64,000 bases of DNA, taken from assembly GCF_024679245.1 (NCBI RefSeq), contig NC_090186.1, forward strand, positions 31,551,946 through 31,615,945, in the 5' to 3' direction. Shown piece by piece: positions 24,368 through 37,379 of this stretch. Position 1 is the stretch's first letter, and each line of letters opens with the position of its first letter. A program made the position numbers and the translations under genes. Origin of the DNA: Pseudorasbora parva (taxonomy: Eukaryota; Chordata; Actinopteri; Cypriniformes; Gobionidae). The notes beneath the pieces were generated by a model. That model did no database searches. It had not been told where the DNA came from and saw only the letters and a program-made list of their open reading frames with translations.

Positions 24368-25150
24368 TACGGAAGTGGATTAGGGCCAAGCAAAAAAAAA
24401 AAAAAAAAAAAAGCATCTCGAGATTAAAGTCATTATAATGCGAGATTAAACTCGTTAAATTTCGAGAGAAAAAAGTCGAGATACAATCTCGAGAATAAAC
24501 TCATTAAATATCGAGAATAAAGTCGTTCTGTTTCGAGAAAAAACTCGTTATATTTTGAGAAAAAAGTCGAAATAAAATCTTGAGAATAAACTCATTAAAT
24601 ATCGAGAATAAAGTCGTTGTGTTTCGAGAAAAAACTCGTTATATTTCGAGAAAAAAAGTCGAAATAAAATCTTGAGAATAACGCATTCGATCAGTGTTCA
24701 TTGCACAGCATACTGATAGAGGACATTAATATAATTTTGTCATAGTTAGCTAAAGTTGATAGTATTTCTTTGTTACTGAAAGAAAGTCTGAAATATAGCT
24801 TGACTAAGTGATCCAACTATGCAATGAACACTGATCGAATGCATTATTCTCAAGATTTTATTTCGACTTTTTTTCTCGAAATATAACACATTTTTTCTCG
24901 AAACAACTTTATTCTCAATATTTAATTAGTTTATTCTCAAGATTTTATTTCGACTTTTTTTCTCGAAATATAACACATTTTTTCTCGAAACAGAACAACT
25001 TTATTCTCGATATTTAATGAGTTTATTCTTGAGATTGTATCTCGACTTTTTTTCTCTAAATTTAACGAGTTTAATCTCGCATTATAATGACTTTAATCTC
25101 GAGATGCTTTTTTTTTTTTTTTTTTTGCTTGGCCCTAATCCTCTTCCGTA
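24368..25150. mobile_element. Fold-back transposon with tandem TCGAGAATAAA-type units
   Basis: The two halves (24368-24711 and about 24818-25150) are near-perfect inverted copies around a spacer of about 100 bases. The termini are TACGGAAGTGGATTAGGGCC and its near-complement. ACATGA lies directly outside both ends (24362-24367 and 25151-25156), a likely 6-bp target duplication. Each arm contains a poly-A/T run and then a tandem series of short units such as TCGAGAATAAAGTCGTT, ATTAAATATCGAGAATAAA and TTTCGAGAAAAAA. No coding capacity. The whole piece could fold into one hairpin of more than 300 bp. I do not know the family with confidence. Confidence 0.82.
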
Positions 25151-25156
25151 ACATGA

Positions 25157-26709
25157 AGATATATTTACATGTAATCATAAATTTACTGAAATTTTACAGT
25201 GGAGATTCAGCTTTCCTCTAACAACTTATTCACACAGCAACAGCACACAATCTATACTCTTTAAGTTAATACTTTCAACACAAAGCAAGTCAGCTGAATC
25301 TACACAGTATAATTTCAGGGAATGCTGTAATTGTATAATTACATGTAAATACCTAACCGTTGATAACTCATTTCTGGCCTATCCTTTGTGTCCTTGGCAA
25401 AGTGACTTTGTGTTCGTCTTTCAATGCACCTGCGAATTTTATGTGCGCTGTATTTGTATTCTGAGTGTGAGCAGCAGTCAGCACGTGGATTTCAAGAGCT
25501 CCACCATGTGATTCCTTCTTGAGGGCAAGAACACAACCCTGTGTCAGAATATCTCTGTCTAACTGACTTTCTATCTTGAAGAATATGTAAACTAGGTGAG
25601 TTGATAGACAGATAGATAGATTCAGTATATGCATCACTCTATTGCTTCCTCTCTCTTGCTATTTCTCTTTTCCATATGAAATCAATGACCTTCTATGTCT
25701 GTGCAGCGCACGCATTTTCAAATGGAAAGGAGAAATCTAAGACATTAAATTATACTTTCATGTCCATAAAATACACACAGCTCCTTGCTGTCAGTCAAGA
25801 AGGCAGACGGAATGAGAAAAAGGTGTCTTGTGAAGGTCATTCTTAATATCTTTAGGAGAAATGTAATGCTTGCTTGGTGAGCATGTGAGGAAGTCATAAT
25901 GGCACCTTGGAGTGCATGTGGGCAGCTGATGGAAAGGGCAGCAAGACCATGAAGAAGCTGAGGGGGATGTTCACATATCAGCACAGCTAAACAACAACAG
26001 ATAACACCTACACCAACATTCACAGGCAACAACAGTGGGAAACGTGAGCGTAGAAAGTGTGTTCCAAGAAATAGGCTGTGTTTTTGCAACACAGAGTGTG
26101 GAGGTAGACATAACAAAACACTGAACTAGATTTTGGTTGATAATGGTCAAAGGAGGCCACTGTATAAATGTAAATATTCAAATGTCCTCATATGTGAAAA
26201 TTACATTTAAATAGTACATTAACATCTGACAACTCCATTAAGAGACAGAGAAAGACATCAGATGGAATTATTTTCAAATGATAAAGCTGGGTTAGCTCAG
26301 CTTAAAGAGAATCACTCATGCTAAAGGAGATAACAGGATATTGATTGCCTATAATGCCTGTCAGCGCTGAGTTAGGGCAAATGTGCACAACAACTGAGTG
26401 GTATTATCTTTTCAAAACAATCCAATAATCCAAAAGTGAAAAGCAAGGCCCAAAAGTCTAAGTTCTCACTTTTTAGCATTTTTTTAAACGTCTTACTGTT
26501 TGGTGTGTCATCATTACTAAAAAATCTGAGATATAAATATTTTTATATTGTTTTTTAACTAGTTCTAGGTCACTGAAATTTCATTTGACGTCATAATGTT
26601 TCTTTGTCTTGCATGTTTTCAAAACCCAAAATAAAAAAGAAAACGGATTAATTCCAGGTTTTGTTGTTTTATTGCATATTTAAAATGTAAACTTATGAAC
26701 TCCACATAT
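25157..26709. other. Intergenic, no gene seen
   Basis: The minus ORF at 25745-26116 is the longest here, but it has no domain, splice context or codon bias that I can recognise. Nothing else is supported. Confidence 0.4.
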
Positions 26710-27341
26710 ACAGGGCCCCATCATAGAATGCGGCGCCAGGCATGACGCCAGTGTTTTTTTTGCTAATTTCATCCTGACGAAGTCATCATTTTCACATCCT
26801 GCTCCCATGTTTAAATAGCAAATGCATTTGTGCGCCATGAGCCATTCAGGCACATTGTTGGCATGTTGCAATTTTGAAGCAACTGAAATTGACAGTGCCA
26901 CTGACCAACAAAAACCTGGTCTAAAGTCAATTGTGCAGTATTTTTTTCTGTTATTTAAAAGGCACATAGTAATATTTGCTCAAAGTGCATATACTTGTTA
27001 CACACGATATGCACAGCAGTACACCTTTTTTTGTTTTTATATAGGGAAAAAAGAAAACGAAGTATTCCTCTCTACAGAAGCTGTCAGTCTTTCCACTTGC
27101 AAATTACGCCATGTAAATAGCAAATCCGGCATGGTACAAGCGTAACTGGCTTTTAAATGGAATGGGAGACCAGACTGATTGTTTTATGATTGATTTATGG
27201 CATGTTATGTCCAAAACACACATGACTCATTAAGAAAGTATAGGGACAACTCTTTTTGAGGGGCGAGCCAACCATTTTCCCTTCGTAAAACTAGCAAAAG
27301 TGGATTCAGACACGCCTTTTGGATCATTAAAATAGGGCCCA
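26710..27341. mobile_element. Probable non-autonomous DNA transposon (GGGCCC ends)
   Basis: Begins AGGGCCCCATCATAGAATG and ends AAAATAGGGCCC. The interior (ATAGCAAATGCATTTGTGCG, ACCAACAAAAACCTGGTCTA, ACACGATATGCACAGCA) resembles a widespread cyprinid Harbinger-type MITE family. Ends are short and the target duplication is not clear, so class and limits are tentative. ORFs at 26680-27145 on both strands fall within it and are not genes. Confidence 0.5.
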
Positions 27342-29720
27342 TAATATGTCAATAAAATTTGGAAAAAGAAAAATGTAATCTCTAATCAATTGGAATGGAT
27401 TACGGGACATTCAGTTCGCAGAAAGCACATAATATGATCATGGAAGCATTGGAGAAGTTATGTTGTTCAGATATCCGCTACCTCCCTTCTACCACTAAAC
27501 AGTGCATTCATAAGCAGAATATATTTTTCTGGTACTTTTACAAAGTAGTAGCTTTACATATTAACAAAGCCTTTAAGCAACAGGATTTTCCATTGCTAAA
27601 ACACGGCTCCACAGCACTCAGTTAGTTTTGGCCAAACCAAGGCTGACCTCTTGCAATCAGTTGATGTACCTATCAAACTCAGAAGAACTCCACAAGAGAT
27701 ATAAGGGGTCACGGAGACGTGGCAGCTACTCAACTAGTCGAATTCTGGTTAAAAGTTAAACTACTTATTGACACAGTGCCCACTATTTGCTGTTAGTCTA
27801 GATCCAGGTAAGTCAAAGGGACTCACGTGTTGCACAGAGATTACTCTGGCACTTCCAGACTTTTGGTCTCATTCATAACTCTGCATCAGTGACTTTGAAC
27901 CATTACCAGTTTGCTGTTAAATGTTCACATAATCTGTATGAGATCAGCTGATGCTTTTGAATACTGGGTCATGCATGAAGGTCACAAATCTCATTACAAA
28001 AGTAGTCAGCATTACCAACTCTTTAAAACACTTCCTATGTATTGTTAGTAATTTGTGGGTTTTGCAAAGGCAAACTATATTATAATATTAATGGATTTTA
28101 GAACCAAAATTAGAACACTATGTGCTAACAAGAAATGTATGACGGCAAAATTGCTGTTCAAAGTGACATAACCACAGTCAGTCAAATTATATTTGATGTT
28201 TAATATAAATATGAGGTGCAGGATTTTGGACCAATGATATTTCTCAGTAGCTATATCACTGATATAGAAACACAATTTACATGAAGGCACTTTTATTGCT
28301 TGCCACTTTATCATGACACCTTTGATGGAATACAGTGTATATATTAAAATTCAGTAGACCATGACATTGGATACTGTGGTTTATAATGTATGAAGAAAGA
28401 AAAAAAGAAAAGTTTTTTTTTTTTTTACTTTGCCAGCAAGCAACGTCCTAGTTGGTTTTAGCTACCAACAGTAAAGATCAGAATGCATTTGAGTGTAGCC
28501 TCAATATTCAAGAGCTATTGAAGAGTACTGCTATTATTTCCTTCTCCATTTTCAGTTCACTAAACTAGACCTATTCACAGACACAAGCTAATTTGGAGGC
28601 TCTCATATAAAGTGAATGTTCAAGGATAGGATTTATTAAAGGAGAGAAGCACTAAGAGGTGGTGAACGTGCTTTGAGAAAAGTGCCTGCTTACTGCCACA
28701 TGATGGGACAACAGAAAATGAGTATACAGTATTTTCATTCATTTACATTGGCACAGCTTTTGTCCACAGGTGTCTGTCAGTGTTGAATATAGCCCATTTC
28801 CATTTGCTATTTTATATTTCACTAGGATTATAATTGTATTTATGGTGTGTTATTGCTTTTCCAGTGTTTTAAAATGAATGCCGATACAGTGAGTTATATT
28901 TAGCTTAATAAAACGTTTTGCTTTGAATCAGTTTGCTAAATTAATGTATTCCGGGCAATGGAACGCACATGTGATGAAGCATTTCCTGTGTTTGTGCACA
29001 TGGCATCCTGAATTACATAACCACTCACCACATGATCTAATCTCACCCTCTCAGAGATAACCCCCCTAACCATAGAAATGGCTGTTCCTCCTTTAGAACA
29101 TTTGGTAGAACATTAGATAGGACGTGACCAATGCTGTAACATATTGCGTAAATGCCAGATCACAAGCGCAAGTGTGTCCAATGGATGGACTGTTGATTTC
29201 TAGTTTCCCTGAGGGTGCAATTTCTACAATCAGCCTGGGCTTGATTTATATATCACAGTTTTTTAAGTGACAATTTGGTCTTAAGAATTGCTTTGAACAC
29301 GGAATCAATTGGACATGAAATCTGAACACATCACTGAGATTTGGACAAACAAATATTCTAAAAATAATAATAATAATAAACGGCTTTTTTAGTTTTCTAA
29401 TAATTTAGAACAGGGACAATAAGGTGTAGATCATGTAACATGAGTTGCATTTGTTCTTTAAAGATGAAGAATGTCACAATAGCCAAATGTCACTGTTTTC
29501 CAAAACGCAGGGGCTAGTAAATTTTAATCATCAAAATATTTATTATATTAATATTTCATTATATTATATTATTATATTTAATATTAATTTTGAAATTTAA
29601 GTAATTTAAAATGCTTAATGCATGGTTTGTTGACTAAAATAATAATTTAGGTAGAATTAATGAGTATGAGAACATGACAAAATATTGAGAAATTTATAAA
29701 TTATTTCCATCAAAAGACAC
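27342..29720. other. Intergenic, no gene seen
   Basis: AT-rich with poly-purine/poly-T at 28392-28430 and AT-rich short repeats near 29530-29590. No supported gene. Confidence 0.4.
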
Positions 29721-29723
29721 ACA

Positions 29724-30884
<1,161 letters not shown>

Positions 30885-32770
30885 TTAAAGGTGCCCTAGA
30901 ATGATTTGAAACAATACGTTAAATTGTTCTGATATCGACATAGGCTTATTTAAGGGCAAAAATGTCCAGATACAGTTTTACAGGTCTATTTACAACCCAA
31001 GAAATTGTCCTTAGGATGTAATGCTCTGTTTTTGCCTTATTTGGAAGAGTCATGAATATTAATGTTGAGCTCTGCTCTGATTGGCTTATTTCAGCAGCTC
31101 ACAGCACACTGCAGTGGGATTACTATTCTGCCACAATTCTGTATCATCATCATCATATTTTGGGTGCACAAAAGGGCATTTCGCGCACGCGAACTGAGTT
31201 TTGCGGAGAAATGTTCGTATTGCAAATAAGAAAGTATTTTGAGCAAACAAAAATCAATTTTGCATTTAAAATAAGCATATTTGGATGTGCGCCGACATTA
31301 TATTTCACATGTGCAACGTCTCATTTGCAATGACAAATATAGCTACAATGGATGGTTTTGCATAGACTATGCATTGTCACAAGACTTATACTGTACAATA
31401 CTGTAAAATATAGACTGAATTACTAATTTTACATACTATTTGGGTAGGTTAGTATGCACATTGAAATGCAGGCTTGTTCTTCCTCACTGCAAAAAATACC
31501 TAGTTATGTGAGTAACAATTACACATATGCAAATATAACAGTAAGTGAAAATCTTGGGTGTGTAATCCACTAGTGTCTGGGGTCAAATCCAATATCTTCA
31601 CTTAAGGTAGGGTAGGTAGGAATGATCTAAAACTTTTGTCCAAATTTGTTTAAACTTTCTTTATATGTCAATACATAATTAAAATGTAAGTATAAAAATC
31701 AAGTAACTCTAGACTGTTTAATCTGCAATAAACAGATTTTATTTTCGTTCAGGACTAAACAAATGATTGGCTTGGGCTACTCTTGCTACCATGGCAACCA
31801 CCGCTTTCGCTTCAGGTTCTGCCCACACATGCGAACCCCTAGGAAGAGCAAAAGCATTCAAAATGCACGGTGGTGCAATCTACATTTGAGATGTTCTGCT
31901 TAAAGTGTCATTCACTCTACATTTTAGACATGTCTTTTTTTGTCAACGATACTGCATGTTTATATAACGTTAGTCACAATGTAGGCTAACGTTACGCAGT
32001 GATGTACTCTGAAAGCATGCAAAAACATCATAGGCCTACTTCAGTTCTCAAAAATATAAATATATAACTTATATTTTAAAAAAATGAATAGCCTTGTCAA
32101 ATGACTATTGTTTTAACTTAAATGGTGGAAAAGGTTCTAGAAGGATCGAGTGAACGATCTGTAAGCAACATATCTACGGTTGTATTTTGTAATACAAAAT
32201 AATATTAACCTTTGTCATTAGACACACTATTTAGTTTTGTATGGTACTTGGAGTTTCCTATTGTAACTGTACTAGCATCTTGCATCATCTAGACAATGCT
32301 GTCTCTCTAAGAAACTTTCAATTTAATCAGGAATTGTTTAAACAGCTAGTCAATAATTGGATGAACCCTTTCTTCAGTTTAAGATGCTGAGCGAAGCTTG
32401 CTTGAAATGGGCCAAACAAACGAACGATTTTGAAATAAATTGTTGTGGTATCCGATTATAATAAACCTCAACCATGACTGTTGACATATGAAAAGTCCTC
32501 ACGTCCCCTGCACAGCCTGAACATGACGTGTGTCCATGAGACTTGCCGTTTTCGCTATCCTCCAGTGTCTTGTTTACCAGCAGTCCCAGTTACTGTCAGT
32601 TAGAAGCACTTATTTTTCCTTGGTGTTTTTGATTCACGAAATTTACATATGAAGGAGGAGGCAATGGTGTTTGAGACTCACAGTATGTGATGTCCATGTA
32701 CTGAACTCATGTACTGAATTATTTCAGTATGGCAAGGTTAATTACATTTTTCATTCTAGGGCACCTTTAA
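30885..32770. mobile_element. Complete TTAA-flanked DNA transposon, non-coding
   Basis: The ends TTAAAGGTGCCCTAGAATG and CATTCTAGGGCACCTTTAA are exact inverted copies, and TTAA lies at both borders (30885-30888, 32767-32770). The 1.9-kb interior has no transposase that I can read. The right third is repeated, inverted, at 17169-17555. The TTAAAGGTGC end is also seen on the small element at 907-1413, so these may be mobilised by the same enzyme. Confidence 0.85.
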
Positions 32771-33165
32771 TGTCTAATAACCCTAAACATATTACAGCTT
32801 TAAAAACAACCTAGTAAAAATGTTGTGATTTTAAGGCTTATCTTGCTGAAGAAAATTGTTTTTAAACAAGGGACATCTACTATGCTGCCTGCAAATTTCA
32901 TCCAAATAAAGTAATTTATTTAAACAATATATGTCTTCCTAACGCTATACTGCAATGCCTGTGAAGCCAACAATTTCTACACATAAGTTTCTCTTTAGAA
33001 TTTCATCAAAGCAGCATCACCTCAAATGAGCAAGCAAATGTAATATGGCACAATCACTTCCTGGAATAGAGAGACAGATAGGAAGAATTCAGAGAGACTC
33101 GATTCAACACAGACACACAAACACACAGTGTTTTACTGCAGTATTCCTGAAGGGGAAGATATTGT

Positions 33166-33293
<128 letters not shown>

Positions 33294-35632
33294 CAGCAGT
33301 AGCTACAGACTGAATCCTCCATAGTGCAATCAAATCAGCTCAGACCGAAAATAGCATGGTTTCAGTACTACTGCAGGTTACTGATATGATTTCTAGTTTG
33401 ACAAAAGTAATCTCTGGAAAAGGTCACTCTCTTTCTGTCAGGTGGAAACAAAGGGTTTAGAAATATTTTCATTCTGCAAACACAGCAAATATTATAGCAT
33501 ATTAAAGTATAGAGGTGCTTATTTTTTCAGGGGCTGTGTCAGCCAACTATGACAAAGACGGAACCGAAGAAAATGGATCTTGCAGCGGTACAAATTCTCC
33601 TCCACAATTTCTTCGACCTGCTCCACCTTGAGCCTGAGCCCACCACGACAACTTAGCCAAAGCTTAATTGAGGATGTTAAGCCAAAGCCCATTGCAGACC
33701 CAGTGCCTAGGAGAGCCAAGTCTGACCAGGTGCACGAGCAGACCTGATGAACTCGTACACTAGTGTTATAATTGAAGAATGTGAAATGATCAGTTTCAAG
33801 TCTCATTTGTCATCTAGTTCCAAGTCTCCTTTGTTTTATAGTTCCAAGTTTCCTTCGTTGTCCAGTCCCAAGTCTCTTTCATCTCCCAGTTCCAAGCTGC
33901 CTTTATCATTTGGTTCCAAGCGTATAGCGTTTGGACAACGTAATCAAAGAAAGATAAGTGGCCATTTGGAGCATGCCTAGAAACTTTATAAAAATGTTTT
34001 CTTATATATTTTCATAAGAGGTCTACTCGTGATCCGGTCAACCAAAATGCATCTTAATACCAGGTGTAAATGGTAGACCATTGTAGAAATCAGCACATTC
34101 CAGACTGGGAATAGAGGAGCTACAATAATGTACATATTTTAATGTACAATAATGTGTTTTTTCAACATTAAAGCATGTTACCCTGCCCTATTCTATTACA
34201 CACCTAATAATCAAAATAATTCACAAAAAAGCATAATGACCCCTTTAAGGCTAGTCACCAGAAATTGTTCATCTTCAAATAATAATGTTAAGTTCTGATT
34301 TCATTTGTAAGGGAGGCTGTGTCAAGTCAAAACTGACACGCTATATTATTATGATTACAGTGATATTTTCAATAAAACCCCTAACTGAGTACTGAGCAGC
34401 CCTGCAGAATAATGAAATTAGATGTGCTACATTCAACTTCTCAATATCAATATAAACAATATATGTGACAGATAACAAATGCTCCCGAATGAATGTCCAG
34501 ACTGCAGTGTTAAATGCTAGTAGGCAAGATGCCTGAAACTTTAAGTCTAATGAGCCATTTTAAGGTGTAAATAAACAGGGATAGTTCTTAATTCATTGCT
34601 GACTTATTTGTAGTTATAGCATCAATTGGTGGTGGTTTAAATTAAGACACGGGCATAGCTCATTCAGTTGGAATACAAGTAATAAAGCACGTAGAATACT
34701 GGTTGCAAAACATTGGCTGGAATGGATGTAAAATGTACTCAAGGGAGACATGTTATGTAATGCTTTTAGATCCATAAGTGTTATTATAGACATGGATGAT
34801 GCCTTTAATGCAGCCTGGGAAGTTATTATGTCCATTTAATGCAGCCTGGGAAGTTATTATGTCCATTTATTATTATCCATTTATGCCACCCATAGTGTTT
34901 TAAAAAAGAAAAAAAGGGACTTTAATGGGGACAAAATTACAATAATGTAAGTCATGAGCGAGAGGAAAACATGGAGGTTTACTCAACAGGAATGACTCAT
35001 AAAGGAATCATGACATTGTTTAAATTCCCTAGGATCCCCTTATCTCACCTGATAGTAATTTACTCATAAGGAAGTTTCTGATATCATACCTTTCACCACA
35101 GAAAGACAGATAAGCCAGCTTCTGTAAGAGTACAGTTGCATATACAGTATGTACTTATGCCTCATTGTTTCCTACAGAGCATAAGGCCATATACAGTATG
35201 TAAGCATGCAATGATTATTTATTATATGTTACAGTACACTCTGTGACCTAGTTTTCTAGTTTAAATATATATGAGCATATCCATTTTGTATCTGCACTCA
35301 CTCTTAACAAGTCATAATCTTAAATTATTGATAATGACAATTATTTAATATAATTTTAACATTTTCTCATATTAATATGCAGACAACAAAAACGTGACTC
35401 GTAGGTTGATTTCCCAAAAAAGTATGAACACTGCTATTTGTTTGAGTATCATGACAAGCCCAACATGCCAACACTGACTGAACTAACAGCGTGATTTTTA
35501 GGCAAGTTCATGTTTTTCAGACTTAAAGGAAGACGTGTTAGAAAACAGTCATTATTATGGCAAATACGAAAAGTAACGGTACAAAAAAAAACATTTAAGT
35601 TGTTTTATAAATGATAAATCACTCAAAGTGAC
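33294..35632. other. Intergenic, minor repeats only
   Basis: Contains a degenerate repeat coding for Ser/Lys/Pro-rich peptide at 33797-33920 and a 31-bp tandem duplication at 34804-34868 (unit TTAATGCAGCCTGGGAAGTT and 11 more bases). It also holds what looks like the right end of another TTAA repeat near 34235-34250 (ATAATGACCCCTTTAA). No supported gene. Confidence 0.5.
33797..33920 (+). repeat. Degenerate 27-33 bp tandem repeat (AGTTCCAAGTCTCC)
   Basis: Four or five imperfect units built on AGTTCCAAGTCTCCTTTG, giving the peptide pattern SSKSPLFYSSKFPSLSSPKS within an ORF at 33747-33980. The sequence just upstream (33540-33760) also has coding-like composition but several stops. It might be a decayed gag-like or mucin-like piece of a retroelement; I cannot assign it. 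Confidence 0.5.
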
Positions 35633-36698
35633 CAGGGCCAGGTAGCTCTTTGGTTGCCCTAGGCTGAGTTTTGCGCCCCCCAACCCACTCACTTTTATCA
35701 TCTCAGATTCAGCACGTCTGTTTACTTATCCCTAACTGAGAAACACTTATTATTAAACACATGTTAGATGCTTTATTTCCACTTTTCTAATATTTTCTCA
35801 ATTTTTATTGAAAATAAATGCCTTTCCAATCTGATATGTGATGGGAAAAGGGAGTAGAGCGAGTGTGGCAAAAGGCGGATTCGAACCTCTGATCGATTTG
35901 CATCAAAACTTGATGACATGCGTCTTACCCCTACACTATAGCCACGGTAACAAACTTGGTGATTTCTGTAATTTTGTCTGGACCAATCAATCGTATAGTA
36001 AACAACAGTATATTTTTGTTTAATGTAAATAATATGGCCTCTATCGTTACTCCAGTGAAAAAAAACACACAACAGAGAGAAGACCCACTTTTTATTTGCT
36101 TCCGACACCCATGTAGCATTTGTACTTTTCATAACTAGCATGCATATGATACGCTATCCAAATTTATAATGTACTGAACTTTTGATATTTAAATGACATC
36201 CATGTAGGTTATTGTAGATTATTGTCAGTGAACTTATGTTTGTAATACGTAGAAAACTAGCAAGTGATAGTATTAATAATATTAATATTAGTTGATAATA
36301 CTGATGATTCTAAGTAAATTGATTTAGTTTGACCTCTATACTGGGATTTCTTTTGATCTTCTCCCTTTCTCTTTTTCCATCCCTGTGCATCCGTGGGTTT
36401 AGAGGCCTCATTTTTGCTGAACGAGCAAGATGATCACTTTCCTGACCTAACGCCTGAACCAATAATCAATAATCACCAACAATTCTATCTAATAATCAGG
36501 TTGATAAGTAATTAAACGTGAGGCTGAGGGGGCGCCCTATGATTGATGATCATGTTTAATAAACATTATGTTTTATTTCGCTTGTTCCGGTTCTATGCTT
36601 AAGGGGAAGTAATGGCGGCACTAGAGCGCACTCGCGCCCCCAACACAATTGTCGCTCTAGGCAACCGCCTAGCTCGCCTATAGCAAACGCCGGCCCTG
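35633..36698. mobile_element. hAT-type element carrying a tRNA-like sequence
   Basis: Ends CAGGGCCAGGTAGCTC and GCCGGCCCTG share the CAGGGCC terminus. Inward inverted blocks continue (GGTTGCCCTAGGC against GCTCTAGGCAACCGCC; TTGCGCCCCCCAACCC against CGCGCCCCCAACAC). Flanks AAAGTGAC (35625-35632) and CTAGTGAC (36699-36706) match at 6 of 8 positions, fitting an aged 8-bp hAT duplication. The 1.07-kb body has no intact transposase. Confidence 0.72.
35865..35945 (-). pseudogene. tRNA-like sequence (A and B boxes)
   Basis: Read on the minus strand, GTGGCTATAGTGTAGGGGTA resembles a tRNA start with an A box. AGGTTCGAATCC is a perfect B box. The ends GTGGC and GCCAC can pair as an acceptor stem. The anticodon arm does not give a 7-base loop and the T stem is poor, so it is a tRNA-derived repeat or pseudogene, not a working tRNA. 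Confidence 0.5.
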
Positions 36699-36972
36699 CT
36701 AGTGACAATGACCTGCATTGGTTTTGTACTCTAGTTATGGAACATTCCTTCTGCTTAAGCTTTTTTTGGTTTTGTTAATTTGCTGTGTTTTTTGGTGCTG
36801 AGCTGATTCAAATGTCCTGCTGAGAACATTCCCTAAATGCCTCACGTGTTGCAGTTGAGACACATTGCCTCTCACCTGAAATATTAATACTGCTGCTGTC
36901 AGAACACATCTGTGCCAGTAGACTGAGCCTGAGGATTTTAGACGAGCTAACCACACAACCCACATGAATGCG

Positions 36973-36976
<4 letters not shown>

Positions 36977-37006
<30 letters not shown>
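36977..37006. repeat. (CA)n microsatellite
   Basis: Fifteen CA units. Confidence 0.95.
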
Positions 37007-37007
<1 letters not shown>

Positions 37008-37379
37008 CAATGTGATTAAATGATCTAATTATGCATGAGGATTCAGATTGGTCGTGTATCTTTTTTTTAACTTGAGGGGACAGGAACATGGCGCTGGGTC
37101 AAAACTGACACCACAAATCTCATCAGTCTCATAAAGTTCTGGAGGGTGCTACATATGCTTCATATCTGCTCTCATGAACTATATACTCAAGAGATGTGTT
37201 ATGTAATGCTATATTTGTGATTAGATTTATTATTCCAAATTTACATTTACAAAGAAAGGTATCTGATCTGAACTTTTTGATATATTGCAATTATAAAATA
37301 TATAACAATAAACAACTATTCAATTTTTACTTCTGTTACAGTGTGCATTTGAAATAATATAATAAATCTAAACTATATA

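Noticed and set aside
25745..26116. 123-codon minus-strand ORF
   Set aside because: No recognisable domain, no flanking splice pattern, no codon bias; expected by chance in this much sequence.
26680..27145. Overlapping ORFs on both strands (95 and 107 codons)
   Set aside because: They lie inside a non-coding interspersed repeat.
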